Assembly: GCA_039924845.1 (NCBI GenBank)
Contig: JBDTAC010000089.1
Coordinates: 42,844-106,843 of the forward strand
DNA: 64,000 bases
Direction: 5' to 3'
Source of the DNA: Bacteroidia bacterium
Lineage (GTDB): Bacteria > Bacteroidota > Bacteroidia > DATLTG01
The notes beneath the pieces are model-generated. The model was not told the origin of the DNA and searched no databases. It worked only from the letters and a program-made list of their open reading frames with translations. The translations under genes were made by a program, and so were the position numbers. Positions 54,825-62,540 of the stretch are shown piece after piece (the stretch's first letter is position 1; each line of letters starts with the position of its first letter).

Positions 54825-56081
54825 TTATTTAAAATCATCCAAATTGAGCTCGCGGAGTTTCGGGGCTTTCTTAGAAGTAATTCCGGTTACAAGCAAAGTC
54901 ATACATCCGCCAAAAATAACCGATCGAATTAAGCCCATCCAATGTGCGGCCAAACCAGATTCAAATTCTCCAATTTCGTTGGACGAGCCGATAAAAATAT
55001 TATTTACTGCCGAAACGCGTCCGCGCATATTGTCGGGCGTCATTAATTGCAAAGCCGTTGAACGTACAATCACGCTCACGTTATCGCAAGCGCCACTTAA
55101 AGCAAGCACGAAAACAGAGAGGTAAAAATAAGGTGAAATGGCAAATAAAATCATGCAAATTCCAAAACCGCCAACGGCAAAAAGCATTTTTTTTCCTGCG
55201 TTTTTCATAGGCGGAAAGTAAGCCATTATAAATGACATTATAACGGCTCCAACTGATGGAGCTGCACGTAAAATTCCTAATCCGGTTGGACCTACTTTTA
55301 AAACTTCGGCAGCAAAAATGGGCAATAAAGCAACTGCTCCACCAAAAAAAACGGCAAATAAATCAAGCGAAAGCGCACCTAAAATAATTTGATTTTTAAA
55401 TACAAAACGAATTCCTACGCCTAAACTTTCAAAAAGAGATTCTTTCTTTTCCTTTGGAGATATTGGTTTTGCTGCGATAAATAAAAATAAAAGAAAAGCA
55501 AAAGCTGCCAAACAAAAAACAATTTGGTACGATATTTCCGCGCCAAGTGCAACGTATAAAAAGCCACCTAAAGCCGGACCGCCAATGGCGCCAGTTTGCC
55601 AAACGGCACTGTTCCAAGTAGCTGCGTTGGAGTACAATTCGCGCGGCACAATTTGCGACATAAATGCAAAAAAAGACGGACCAATAAAAGCACGTGCAAT
55701 TCCAGTTAAAAAGATAACTCCATAAATAGGTAAAACTCCGTGCGTTTTTATAAATGCACTGTTGTGATAACTGAAATAAGCCAAAGCAAACGAGCTTATT
55801 AAAACGCCCGACATTGCGATTAAAATTATTTTTTTTCGCGGAACAATATCAGCAATGTGTCCGGCAAAAAGTGCGGTACAAATAAAAGGAAGTGCTTCTG
55901 CAAGTCCAATCATTCCTAGCCAAAGTGGGTTTTTTGTGAACTCATAAATCTGCCAACCTACAATTAAACCTTGCATTTGATTGGCAAGTGTTAAAAAAAA
56001 ACGTGCGGAAACAAAAAAACTGAAATCCTTTATTTTGAGTGCTGCAAATGTTTTTTTATCGGAAGTATTTGGAGCGTTCAA
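54825..56081 (-). CDS. MFS transporter (EntS-like family)
   Basis: 418 residues with 12 predicted membrane helices. Loop motifs: FAGHIADIVPRKKIILIAMSG (about 70, MFS motif A-like) and a mid-protein insertion SPKEKKESLFESLGVGIRFVFKN typical of the EntS/MFS_3 exporter group, plus GACDNVSVIVRSTALQLMTPDNMRGRVSAVNNIFIG near the C-terminal half. Such proteins export siderophores or drugs; substrate unknown. A -7 box TAAGTTTG lies 22 bases upstream. Confidence 0.88.
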   Translation of the reverse strand: MNAPNTSDKKTFAALKIKDFSFFVSARFFLTLANQMQGLIVGWQIYEFTKNPLWLGMIGLAEALPFICTALFAGHIADIVPRKKIILIAMSGVLISSFALAYFSYHNSAFIKTHGVLPIYGVIFLTGIARAFIGPSFFAFMSQIVPRELYSNAATWNSAVWQTGAIGGPALGGFLYVALGAEISYQIVFCLAAFAFLLFLFIAAKPISPKEKKESLFESLGVGIRFVFKNQIILGALSLDLFAVFFGGAVALLPIFAAEVLKVGPTGLGILRAAPSVGAVIMSFIMAYFPPMKNAGKKMLFAVGGFGICMILFAISPYFYLSVFVLALSGACDNVSVIVRSTALQLMTPDNMRGRVSAVNNIFIGSSNEIGEFESGLAAHWMGLIRSVIFGGCMTLLVTGITSKKAPKLRELNLDDFK

Positions 56082-56103
56082 AAAAATATTTTTTTAGGAG
56101 GCA

Positions 56104-56111
56104 CAAACTTA
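56104..56111 (-). promoter_or_regulatory. -7 box TAAGTTTG of the MFS gene
   Basis: Exact TAnnTTTG on the - strand, 22 bases before the start. Confidence 0.4.
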
Positions 56112-56135
56112 CTAGAAAAAAGAGAAGGTGAAAAA

Positions 56136-56849
56136 TTAAAATCCTAAATAATACTCTTTGGTAAGTGCGATGTAATCGTCGGTATAACTGTGACGTTCTT
56201 CTTTTTCAATGATGATGGAGCTTTCCGAAAAAGTATTGCGTGCAAATTCAAATTGCATCATAATTCGTTTCGCTACTTTTCCTTGTGTTGTTTTAACGCG
56301 CATTAATTTAGTCAGAAATAATTTTTTTTCGTTCGCCATTTCAATAAATGTTTCTCCTTCTTTAAAAGGAAGAATGATACAAAATTTTCCATTTTTTTGA
56401 AGCAATGAAATGACGCCATCAATCAATTCTTCGAAAGACAGTAAATCGGTATGCCGAGCGGTTGTACGTTCAATTCCCAAGGCTTTGGAAGAATCAATAA
56501 AATAAGGAGGATTGCTCACAATCACATCGTATTTTTTAGTTGATTTCTTAGAGAAATCTTGCAAAGAAATACAATGTATTTGAACGCGATTTTTCCAATT
56601 ACACGCGTCTTTATTTTCCGTTGCTTGTAAACATGCATTCTCATCAATGTCAATGGCATCAATGGAAGCAATGGTTTTTTGAGCGAGCATCAAGGCAATA
56701 ATTCCCGTGCCAGTTCCAATATCTAAAATGTGTTGAACGTTTTCTGCGTTTACCCAAGATCCAAGTAAAACTGCGTCTGTGCCCACTTTCATGGCACATT
56801 TGTCCTGATGGATAGAAAATTGTTTGAATACAAATGTCTGATTCGGCAT
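56136..56849 (-). CDS. trmN6: tRNA1(Val) adenine-37 N6-methyltransferase-like
   Basis: 237-residue SAM-dependent methyltransferase. SAM motif LDIGTGTGIIALMLAQK (about 42) and the N6-adenine catalytic NPPYF (in VIVSNPPYFIDSSKALGIERTTARHTD, about 112) match YfiC/TrmN6. The start FVFKQFSIHQDKCAMKVGTDAVLLGSW is typical too. Target A37 of tRNA-Val is inferred from the family. Between the MFS gene and rimM, all - strand. Confidence 0.88.
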   Translation of the reverse strand: MPNQTFVFKQFSIHQDKCAMKVGTDAVLLGSWVNAENVQHILDIGTGTGIIALMLAQKTIASIDAIDIDENACLQATENKDACNWKNRVQIHCISLQDFSKKSTKKYDVIVSNPPYFIDSSKALGIERTTARHTDLLSFEELIDGVISLLQKNGKFCIILPFKEGETFIEMANEKKLFLTKLMRVKTTQGKVAKRIMMQFEFARNTFSESSIIIEKEERHSYTDDYIALTKEYYLGF

Positions 56850-56910
56850 AAAAAAGGCAGCGCCATTTTTAATAGCTAAACATAAAACTAAGAAAAACTT
56901 TTGAGATGAA

Positions 56911-57459
56911 CTAATTTTGCTTCTCCGAATCGGGATTTAAATACATTTCCACTAAGCCTTCGGGTGCTTCTATTTCGAGGATTTTTTCTTTGCGATTTGT
57001 TTTTAAAATAAAATTTTCGATCAGCGGAAGCAAAATTTCTTTTCCGTTCGGATGAATAATTTGCAAGATTTTTTGTTGCGGAAAATCTAAAACTTCTCTT
57101 ATTTCACCAATATTCCCGAGCTTTTTATCATTTACAGAAAATCCAATTAATTCGCTTCCAAAAGCTTTTTTTTCAGCGGATAAAACCAATGTTGCTGCCG
57201 GAAGATAAATTTCTGTTTTTAAAAATTCGCTTACTTTTTTTTCTGTATCCTTTCCATCGATCGCCAAAGTGGCACTGTTATTTACGATGCGTATGTATTT
57301 TATGAAAAAAGGAACCAAACGATTGTTGAGTTTCAAAAAAATAATTTTTTCGGCAAAGGATTTTTTAGAAACCGGAATATGCAATAGCACCGTTACTTCA
57401 CCTTTAAAACCAATGGTTTTAATAATTTTTCCAATCTCAATACAATCTTCGATATTCAT
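56911..57459 (-). CDS. rimM: 16S rRNA processing protein RimM
   Basis: 182 residues from ATG 57459: RimM N-terminal beta barrel (IEIGKIIKTIGFKGEVTVLLHI, about 6) and C-terminal PRC-like domain (ELIGFSVNDKKLGNIGEIREVLDFPQQKILQI ... ILLPLIENFI). It assists late 30S maturation near S19. An upstream extension to 57600 would run through the terminator and into rpsP, so the ATG at 57459 is chosen. Same strand and just downstream of rpsP, a conserved pairing. An in-frame AT repeat (57335-57351) reads AEKIIFL. Confidence 0.93.
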   Translation of the reverse strand: MNIEDCIEIGKIIKTIGFKGEVTVLLHIPVSKKSFAEKIIFLKLNNRLVPFFIKYIRIVNNSATLAIDGKDTEKKVSEFLKTEIYLPAATLVLSAEKKAFGSELIGFSVNDKKLGNIGEIREVLDFPQQKILQIIHPNGKEILLPLIENFILKTNRKEKILEIEAPEGLVEMYLNPDSEKQN

Positions 57460-57479
57460 TTTAATAGAATCAATAGAAA

Positions 57480-57512
57480 TAAAAAAGCAGTTGACGCAAG
57501 CGCCAACTGCCT
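57480..57512 (-). terminator. GC-rich intrinsic terminator after rpsP
   Basis: On the - strand GCAGTTG (57510-57504) pairs with CAACTGC (57493-57487) and is followed by six T's. It should end or attenuate rpsP transcription before rimM. It is unlike the AT-repeat hairpins elsewhere. Confidence 0.8.
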
Positions 57513-57529
57513 CTCTAAAAATTAATTTT

Positions 57530-58054
57530 TTAAGCCTCTGCTGCTGGACTTTCTTCTGCTGCCGGAGCGCTTGGTGCTTCAGCAACTGGTTCTGGAACAA
57601 CTGCTTTCGCAGCTATTTTTGCAGCTCTTTTTTCTTTCAATGCCGTTTCGGAAGCAAATTGTTTTTTAGCTGCATCTGCTTTTTGAGTTGCCAATCCGGA
57701 AACTTTTCCGTTGATTTTATTCTCTTTATCAGCCATCCATTTAGCAAATTTTGCATCCGCTTGTTCTTGTGTTAAAGCGCCTTTAGCGATTCCTTTCACA
57801 AGGTGATTGCGAAACATAATTCCTTTGTAGGATAAAATGGCTCTGCAAGTATCAGAAGGCTGCGCGCCATCTTTCAACCATTGCAATGTTTTTTCGCTAT
57901 CAATATCAATTGAAGCGGGGTTTGTTCTGGGATTGTACGTGCCTAATTTTTCGATAAATTTTCCATCTCGAGGTGCACGACCGTCCGCAATGACAATATG
58001 AAAAAAGGCTTGACCTTTTTTTCCTTGTCTCTGTAATCTGATTTTAACAGGCAT
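57530..58054 (-). CDS. rpsP: 30S ribosomal protein S16, extended
   Basis: 174 residues. The first ~80 are canonical S16 (VKIRLQRQGKKGQAFFHIVIADGRAPRDGKFIEKLGTYNPRTNP). The remaining ~95 form a charged, then Ala/Pro/Glu-rich extension (ALTQEQADAKFAKWMADKENKI ... EPVAEAPSAPAAEESPAAEA) of a kind usual in Bacteroidota S16. Binds 16S rRNA in the 30S body. The same-strand rimM follows after a strong terminator; no trmD here. Confidence 0.96.
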   Translation of the reverse strand: MPVKIRLQRQGKKGQAFFHIVIADGRAPRDGKFIEKLGTYNPRTNPASIDIDSEKTLQWLKDGAQPSDTCRAILSYKGIMFRNHLVKGIAKGALTQEQADAKFAKWMADKENKINGKVSGLATQKADAAKKQFASETALKEKRAAKIAAKAVVPEPVAEAPSAPAAEESPAAEA

Positions 58055-58212
58055 TTCTACTTATTTTATTGTTTTGGAATTGATTAACAGAGGTAATTCC
58101 GTTCCTCTTCCTTTTCTGATTTTTTAGAAAGGACGGCAAATGTCGGAAAAAATATTGAATTTTAAAAATATTCCTTGTTTTATATAGAAATGGAAAGTTC
58201 GCAAAAAAACAC

Positions 58213-58236
58213 GTTTGAAAAATTATTTTTTCGAAG
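58213..58236. repeat. AT palindrome upstream of the GT2 gene
   Basis: Exact core with CGTTT and CGAAG flanks, about 50 bases before the -7 box of the GT2 gene. Confidence 0.55.
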
Positions 58237-58284
58237 CACTAAAAAGCAATGAAATTTTATTTCTCGCTCGTGTCAAACAATTCT

Positions 58285-58292
58285 TATTTTTG
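58285..58292 (+). promoter_or_regulatory. -7 box TATTTTTG of the GT2 gene
   Basis: Exact TAnnTTTG 19 bases before ATG 58312; it lies downstream of the alternative ATG 58249 and therefore argues against it. Confidence 0.5.
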
Positions 58293-58311
58293 TCCGAAGA
58301 AAAATATTTTT

Positions 58312-59055
58312 ATGATCAACAATAAAAAATTGGTAATTGTTTTGCCAGCTTACAACGCTGCACAAACACTGCGTAAAACATACAGCGAAATTCCTTTTGA
58401 TATTGTAGATGAAGTGGTGTTGGTGGACGATGCGAGTAAAGATAATACCATTGAAGTTGGAAAAGAAATCGGTATCAAACACATCATTCGGCACGAAAAA
58501 AATACGGGTTATGGAGGTAATCAAAAGACATGCTACCACAAGGCTTTAGAACTAAATGCCGATATCGTTATTATGTTGCATCCCGATTATCAATACACGC
58601 CAAAGTTAATTCCGTCAATGGCGAACTTAATTGCGAACGATTTGTATCAAGTGGTTCTGGGTTCTCGGATTTTGGGGAATGGCGCGCTGAAAGGCGGAAT
58701 GCCGATGTATAAATATATCTTTAACAGAATGCTGACGCTCACGCAAAATATTTTAATCAATCAAAAATTGAGCGAATATCATACCGGTTATCGCGCCTTT
58801 TCAAAAGAAGTACTTCAAAAAATAAATTTTCACGCTAATTCAGACGATTTTGTTTTCGATAATCAAATGCTTTCGCAGATTGTTTTTGCTGGTTACGAAA
58901 TAGCTGAAATTACGTGTCCTACCAAGTATTTTAAAGAAGCATCTTCCATTAATTTTAGACGTAGTAGCAAATACGGATTGGGTGTTTTAGCTGTTTCCAT
59001 CACGCATTTCTTAGGCAGAATGGGAATTTATACTTCGAAGATTTACAAAAAGTAA
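58312..59055 (+). CDS. Glycosyltransferase family 2 (polyprenyl-phosphate sugar type)
   Basis: 247-residue GT-A glycosyltransferase. LVIVLPAYNAAQTLRKTYSEIP (about 7), VLVDDASKDNTIEVGKE (about 37, nucleotide-binding DD) and HPDYQYTPKLIPSMA (about 85, metal-binding DxD-like), then FSKEVLQKINF. DPM1/GtrB-like enzymes of this type charge polyprenyl phosphate with a sugar; the convergent neighbour at 59068 is a membrane transferase that uses such donors, which fits. The start at 58312 is preferred over 58249 because of family start and the -7 box. Confidence 0.88.
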   Translation: MINNKKLVIVLPAYNAAQTLRKTYSEIPFDIVDEVVLVDDASKDNTIEVGKEIGIKHIIRHEKNTGYGGNQKTCYHKALELNADIVIMLHPDYQYTPKLIPSMANLIANDLYQVVLGSRILGNGALKGGMPMYKYIFNRMLTLTQNILINQKLSEYHTGYRAFSKEVLQKINFHANSDDFVFDNQMLSQIVFAGYEIAEITCPTKYFKEASSINFRRSSKYGLGVLAVSITHFLGRMGIYTSKIYKK

Positions 59056-59060
59056 ATTTT

Positions 59061-59076
59061 CGAAAAATTATTTTTC
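59061..59076. repeat. AT palindrome between convergent glycosyltransferases
   Basis: CGAAAAATTATTTTTCG, exact core, overlapping the last codons of the gene at 59068 on the - strand. Confidence 0.6.
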
Positions 59077-60711
59077 GCGCTCTAAAAAGACAAAACCATT
59101 TTTTCGATACAATTCTTTCAGTTGCGGAAATTTAGTTTCGTATTCCGAAGCATTATTTATTTTGCAAACAAAATAAGCCGGTTTATCAATGTTTCCAGAT
59201 AAAAGCCAATCTAAATTGGTATTTCGAATGTCTTTTTGTGGTTGTTTGTCAGAATAAAACAAATACGCATAGCTTTTAAAACCAAGTGTTTCAACATAAC
59301 AATCTTTATTTTTTAATTGCTGATAAAACTCAATCGCGGCATTTTGAGAATATTCTTCTACACGCGGAACAATCGCAACAGCAGCGAGATTCACAGTAAT
59401 CATCGTTACAAAAAAAAGTGCGAAAATACCTTTCGAAAAATTATTTTTTTGAATCGCGTAAAGCGACAGTAAAATTCCGACAATAAAGAAAACGCCGATT
59501 AAAAATTCAAAACCTGTCCAATGTGCATTGGCTTCTAAATTGGCATTAGCAAAGGAATCTTTAATAATTCCGGAAGCAATAATTTGCGATTTAAACGTAT
59601 TGATAAAAGGCAAAATTATCAACAGCAAACCCAAAAGAGATGCGATAAAAAGAAGCATTTTCGTCATCCATTTTTTCCATTCCAATTCGTTGCGAATTAT
59701 TTTATAGCCGCAATATGCCGCTAAAAAGGTGAGCGGAAAATAGCAGAGCGAAGAATAATGAATAATTTTTGTTTTCACGATGGAGAATAAAATCAAAACC
59801 ACCCAAAATAAAATCAGCATGCCTGTTTTAAAATGTTTTTGGAAAGGTGTATCGAAACTGTTTTTTTTGAAAGCTCTAATTCCTAATATGGACGCAGGAA
59901 AACAGCCAATTAATAAAACAACAAAATGATAATAAAATGGACCGCTATGACCGGCATCACCAGTTCGCAACAAGCGAATTTGATATTCAATAAATTCTTT
60001 AATGAGTTGAAAATGTCCGCTTAAAATTAAATACACAAACCACAAACCAGCGGTAGCAAGCAAAACAGCGGCATAAAAAATAATTTGCGGAATAGTTGCA
60101 ATTGTTTGAAAACGATTTTTTATCCAAAAGACAACAGCACATAATCCGAAAATAAGTAAGCCGACAGGACCTTTCGTCATAATTGCCAAGCCAATAAATA
60201 GCGCTGAAAAAAATAATTTTTCAGAGAAGATTTTTTTTGTTTTTTCGTTGGTGAAAAGAATGAAAAAATAAATTCCACAAAAAATAAACAAGTTAAACCA
60301 AGGATCAATAATACCGGATTTAAAATAAAAATGAGGAAGAAAAGATCCCGCGAAAGCCAATGCCCAAAGTAAACCAAAAGTTTTGTCGTATAATTTTTCT
60401 CCAATATTAAATACCAATAAAAGTGTAATTATTCCGCAAACAGCATCCGGAAGACGTGCTGCAAAAGCAGTAATTCCAAAGGCTTTCATGGATAAAACTT
60501 GCATCCAAATAAATAAAGGCGGCTTTTCCCAAAAGGGTAAAAAATTTATTTGTACTAAGGAATAATTGTGCGTTACAATCATTTCTCGAGCGCATTCAGC
60601 AAAATTTATTTCGTCCCAATCAAATAAATGAACGCTCCCAAGAAAAGGTACAAACAACAAAATTCCTGCAAAGAGCAGCAATAAATTAAGTTGAGTTTTA
60701 CTGAATTTCAT
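59068..60711 (-). CDS. ArnT/PMT-type membrane glycosyltransferase
   Basis: 547 residues with about 12 membrane helices. The first periplasmic loop reads LFDWDEINFAECAREMIVT (about 29-48), the catalytic acidic region of the GT39/GT83 superfamily, followed by FWEKPPLFIWMQVLSMKAFG. These enzymes transfer sugars from polyprenyl-phosphate carriers to lipid A, proteins or glycans. In-frame AT repeats read QKNNFSKG (59435) and SEKLFF (60206). It starts one base after the end of the PAP2 gene upstream, so the two are operonic. Confidence 0.85.
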   Translation of the reverse strand: MKFSKTQLNLLLLFAGILLFVPFLGSVHLFDWDEINFAECAREMIVTHNYSLVQINFLPFWEKPPLFIWMQVLSMKAFGITAFAARLPDAVCGIITLLLVFNIGEKLYDKTFGLLWALAFAGSFLPHFYFKSGIIDPWFNLFIFCGIYFFILFTNEKTKKIFSEKLFFSALFIGLAIMTKGPVGLLIFGLCAVVFWIKNRFQTIATIPQIIFYAAVLLATAGLWFVYLILSGHFQLIKEFIEYQIRLLRTGDAGHSGPFYYHFVVLLIGCFPASILGIRAFKKNSFDTPFQKHFKTGMLILFWVVLILFSIVKTKIIHYSSLCYFPLTFLAAYCGYKIIRNELEWKKWMTKMLLFIASLLGLLLIILPFINTFKSQIIASGIIKDSFANANLEANAHWTGFEFLIGVFFIVGILLSLYAIQKNNFSKGIFALFFVTMITVNLAAVAIVPRVEEYSQNAAIEFYQQLKNKDCYVETLGFKSYAYLFYSDKQPQKDIRNTNLDWLLSGNIDKPAYFVCKINNASEYETKFPQLKELYRKNGFVFLEREK

Positions 60712-61362
60712 TTATTTTTTGCTGATGAGCGAATGGTTCAGCCAAGTTTTTTCGCTTAGAAGTTTGGAATTTTCTACCATGTAATACGAAAACAATGCGC
60801 TGGAAACGCCAATGATAGAGCCGAAATAAACATCATTTAAAAAATGCTCCGACAAATACACGCGAGAATATGCCACCGATAAAGCCACGATTAAAAATAA
60901 AAATTTCGCCCATTTTTTTTCGACTATTAAAGCCAAGGAAAAATAAACTGCAAATGCGGTAGTCGCATGTCCGGACGGAAAGCTGTGGTACAAATCCATT
61001 TTAACACCTGGCACAAAATACAGCGGATGAACATTCTGAAAATAAGCCGTAGGGCGCAACACATCTTTAAAAATAGTGTGTTTCAAACCTTGTGTAATGA
61101 TGCTGGAAATAACGTAAGCGCCAATCGCAATAATGGCAAAACGATAGTTGCAAAAGAGTAATAAAACCAAAATCGCAACAGCAATTCCACTGCCTAAATA
61201 CGTAACGTAAGGTGCTAATTTATCAACGATAGCACAGTGAAAACCGTTGATGTATATGTGAATACCGGATTTTGCTTGCGTAGCTAAAAAAAATCCGGCA
61301 ACGATTAAAAATAGAAGATAGGGAAGGAGGAAAGCGGTGTTTCTTTTGAGAATCTTTTTCAT
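60712..61362 (-). CDS. PAP2-family lipid phosphatase
   Basis: 216 residues from ATG 61362 (an upstream TTG at 61380 is less likely). Six membrane helices and all three PAP2 motifs: the Lys/Arg region KDVLRPTAYF (about 90), HSFPSGHATTAFAVYF (about 118) and SRVYLSEHFLNDVYFG (about 168). It removes phosphate from undecaprenyl pyrophosphate or phosphatidylglycerol phosphate-type lipids; with a polyprenyl-using glycosyltransferase next door, carrier recycling is plausible. Confidence 0.88.
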   Translation of the reverse strand: MKKILKRNTAFLLPYLLFLIVAGFFLATQAKSGIHIYINGFHCAIVDKLAPYVTYLGSGIAVAILVLLLFCNYRFAIIAIGAYVISSIITQGLKHTIFKDVLRPTAYFQNVHPLYFVPGVKMDLYHSFPSGHATTAFAVYFSLALIVEKKWAKFLFLIVALSVAYSRVYLSEHFLNDVYFGSIIGVSSALFSYYMVENSKLLSEKTWLNHSLISKK

Positions 61363-61445
61363 GAAATAAATTTTCCGCAAGTTAATTCAATAAACCGAAA
61401 CGGAATAAATGAGTTTAAAAAAAATATTTTTTTGAAAACGTTTTT

Positions 61446-62282
61446 TTAAGCTCCTATAATGTGCAAAAGTTTTCCGATTTGAGTATCCCAAAGCATTTTA
61501 GAGCTTTTTTGCTCGGCTTCATTTTCAGCAAAATCGGTAATGATGAGTGAAATATCATTTGTTAATTCATCTGTTTCAATCGAAAATTGAAAATAAGATC
61601 CATCGTTTCTATCTGTCCATTTCAGGCGCAATGTCTTGCTGGGCGTGGCTTCTAATATTTCGGCAATTTGCGCGCCGCCATCCCAAATAAAACTATAGTG
61701 GTTATCTTTAATATTTACATCATCGGCAAACCATTCGCAAAGTCCGCTGGGCGTAGTTAAAAATTCATATAAAATAGTGGGAGAACAGTTCACAATATAC
61801 TCTAAACTGTATTTCCCTTTGGGTTCTTTTTTTGCCAATTTACTGGAAGACGGTTTCAGATTCAAAATTTCATTTTTAATGAAGAAAACCGAACGCATTT
61901 TTTTGGGTTTCATCGATTTTTTTGAACGTGGAATTTCCTTTTTCAGAAGTTTTTCAGGTTTAATAGGCTTTGTAGGCGCAATAACTTTAATTTCTTTTAC
62001 GGCGACCCTTTTTTCTGTTTTCACTATTTTTTTAGAAGAAACCTTGGCAATAGGTTTCGCAACCGGAACTAATTTTTGCTTTTTAGTAGGAATAACTTTT
62101 TTTGCGACAGGCTTTTTTGTTGGCTTGGCAACTATTTTTGCAATCTTGGTAGGCTTCTTTTTAGAAACTATTTTTTTTGTAGGCTTCGATTTCAGACTTT
62201 TTTTACTTTTCTGAGAACTACTCTTTTTTGTCGAAATTATTTTTTTGACAATTTTTTTATTTTTTGCAATTTCTTTTGCCAT
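61446..62282 (-). CDS. START-like domain protein with long lysine-rich N-terminus
   Basis: 278 residues. The first ~145 are extremely basic (Lys with Pro, Ala, Ile, Ser, such as KKIVSKKKPTKIAKIVAK), resembling histone H1 or HC1-like tails. Residues about 148-278 form a START/AHSA1-like domain (KYSLEYIVNCSPTILYEFLTTPSGLCEWFADDV, SFIWDGGAQIAEIL, RLKWTDR). The stand-alone START-like domain is common in Bacteroidota; the tail is not. It could bind DNA or other polyanions while the domain holds a small ligand; this is inference. An AT repeat near the N-terminus reads VKKII. Confidence 0.8.
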   Translation of the reverse strand: MAKEIAKNKKIVKKIISTKKSSSQKSKKSLKSKPTKKIVSKKKPTKIAKIVAKPTKKPVAKKVIPTKKQKLVPVAKPIAKVSSKKIVKTEKRVAVKEIKVIAPTKPIKPEKLLKKEIPRSKKSMKPKKMRSVFFIKNEILNLKPSSSKLAKKEPKGKYSLEYIVNCSPTILYEFLTTPSGLCEWFADDVNIKDNHYSFIWDGGAQIAEILEATPSKTLRLKWTDRNDGSYFQFSIETDELTNDISLIITDFAENEAEQKSSKMLWDTQIGKLLHIIGA

Positions 62283-62395
62283 TTTACTTGCTATTCAATT
62301 GATTATAAACTAAAATCGTAACGCAATATATAAAAAAATAGAATATCGCAAGAAAATAATTAAAAATCTTACTGCGTATGAAATAGAGAAAGCAT

Positions 62396-62403
62396 TATAT
62401 TTG
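62396..62403 (+). promoter_or_regulatory. -7 box TATATTTG upstream of tRNA-Met
   Basis: Exact TAnnTTTG about 60 bases before the tRNA. No TTG at -33. An AT repeat variant lies between at 62453. Confidence 0.5.
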
Positions 62404-62463
62404 CGCCCTCAATAATTAAAAATACAAGTAAAAATTTTATTTTTAAGATTGAAAATAATTTTT

Positions 62464-62537
62464 GGCGAGGTAGCTCAGCTGGTTAGAGCACAGGATTCAT
62501 AACCCTGAGGTCGGGGGTTCGAGTCCCCCCTTCGCTA
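62464..62537 (+). tRNA. tRNA-Met (anticodon CAT)
   Basis: 74 nucleotides with all four arms: acceptor GGCGAGG/CTTCGCT (two G:U pairs), D-arm GCTC...GAGC, anticodon arm with CAT at 62508-62510, T-arm GGGGGTTCGAGTCCCCC. No CCA is encoded (ACCT follows). The D-loop and anticodon stem resemble the elongator rather than the initiator. The gene hosts an integrated element: its 3' half is the C-terminus of the recombinase gene on the other strand. Confidence 0.95.
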
Positions 62538-62540
62538 CCT
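62497..62540. mobile_element. Left attachment region of an integrated element in tRNA-Met
   Basis: The recombinase frame runs into the tRNA 3' half, so the crossover core lies within or just beside about 62497-62540. The element extends past 64000; the other end is not visible. Confidence 0.7.

Noticed and set aside
57480..57512. Attenuator or riboswitch between rpsP and rimM
   Set aside because: Only one stem with T-tract is visible and no alternative pairing; a plain terminator explains it.
57460..57600. Longer start for rimM
   Set aside because: It would pass through the rpsP terminator and into the rpsP coding region.
61777..62214. Phe-rich open frame on + strand over the lysine-rich gene
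   Set aside because: It is the antisense of AAA/AAG codons; the - strand frame has a real START-like domain.
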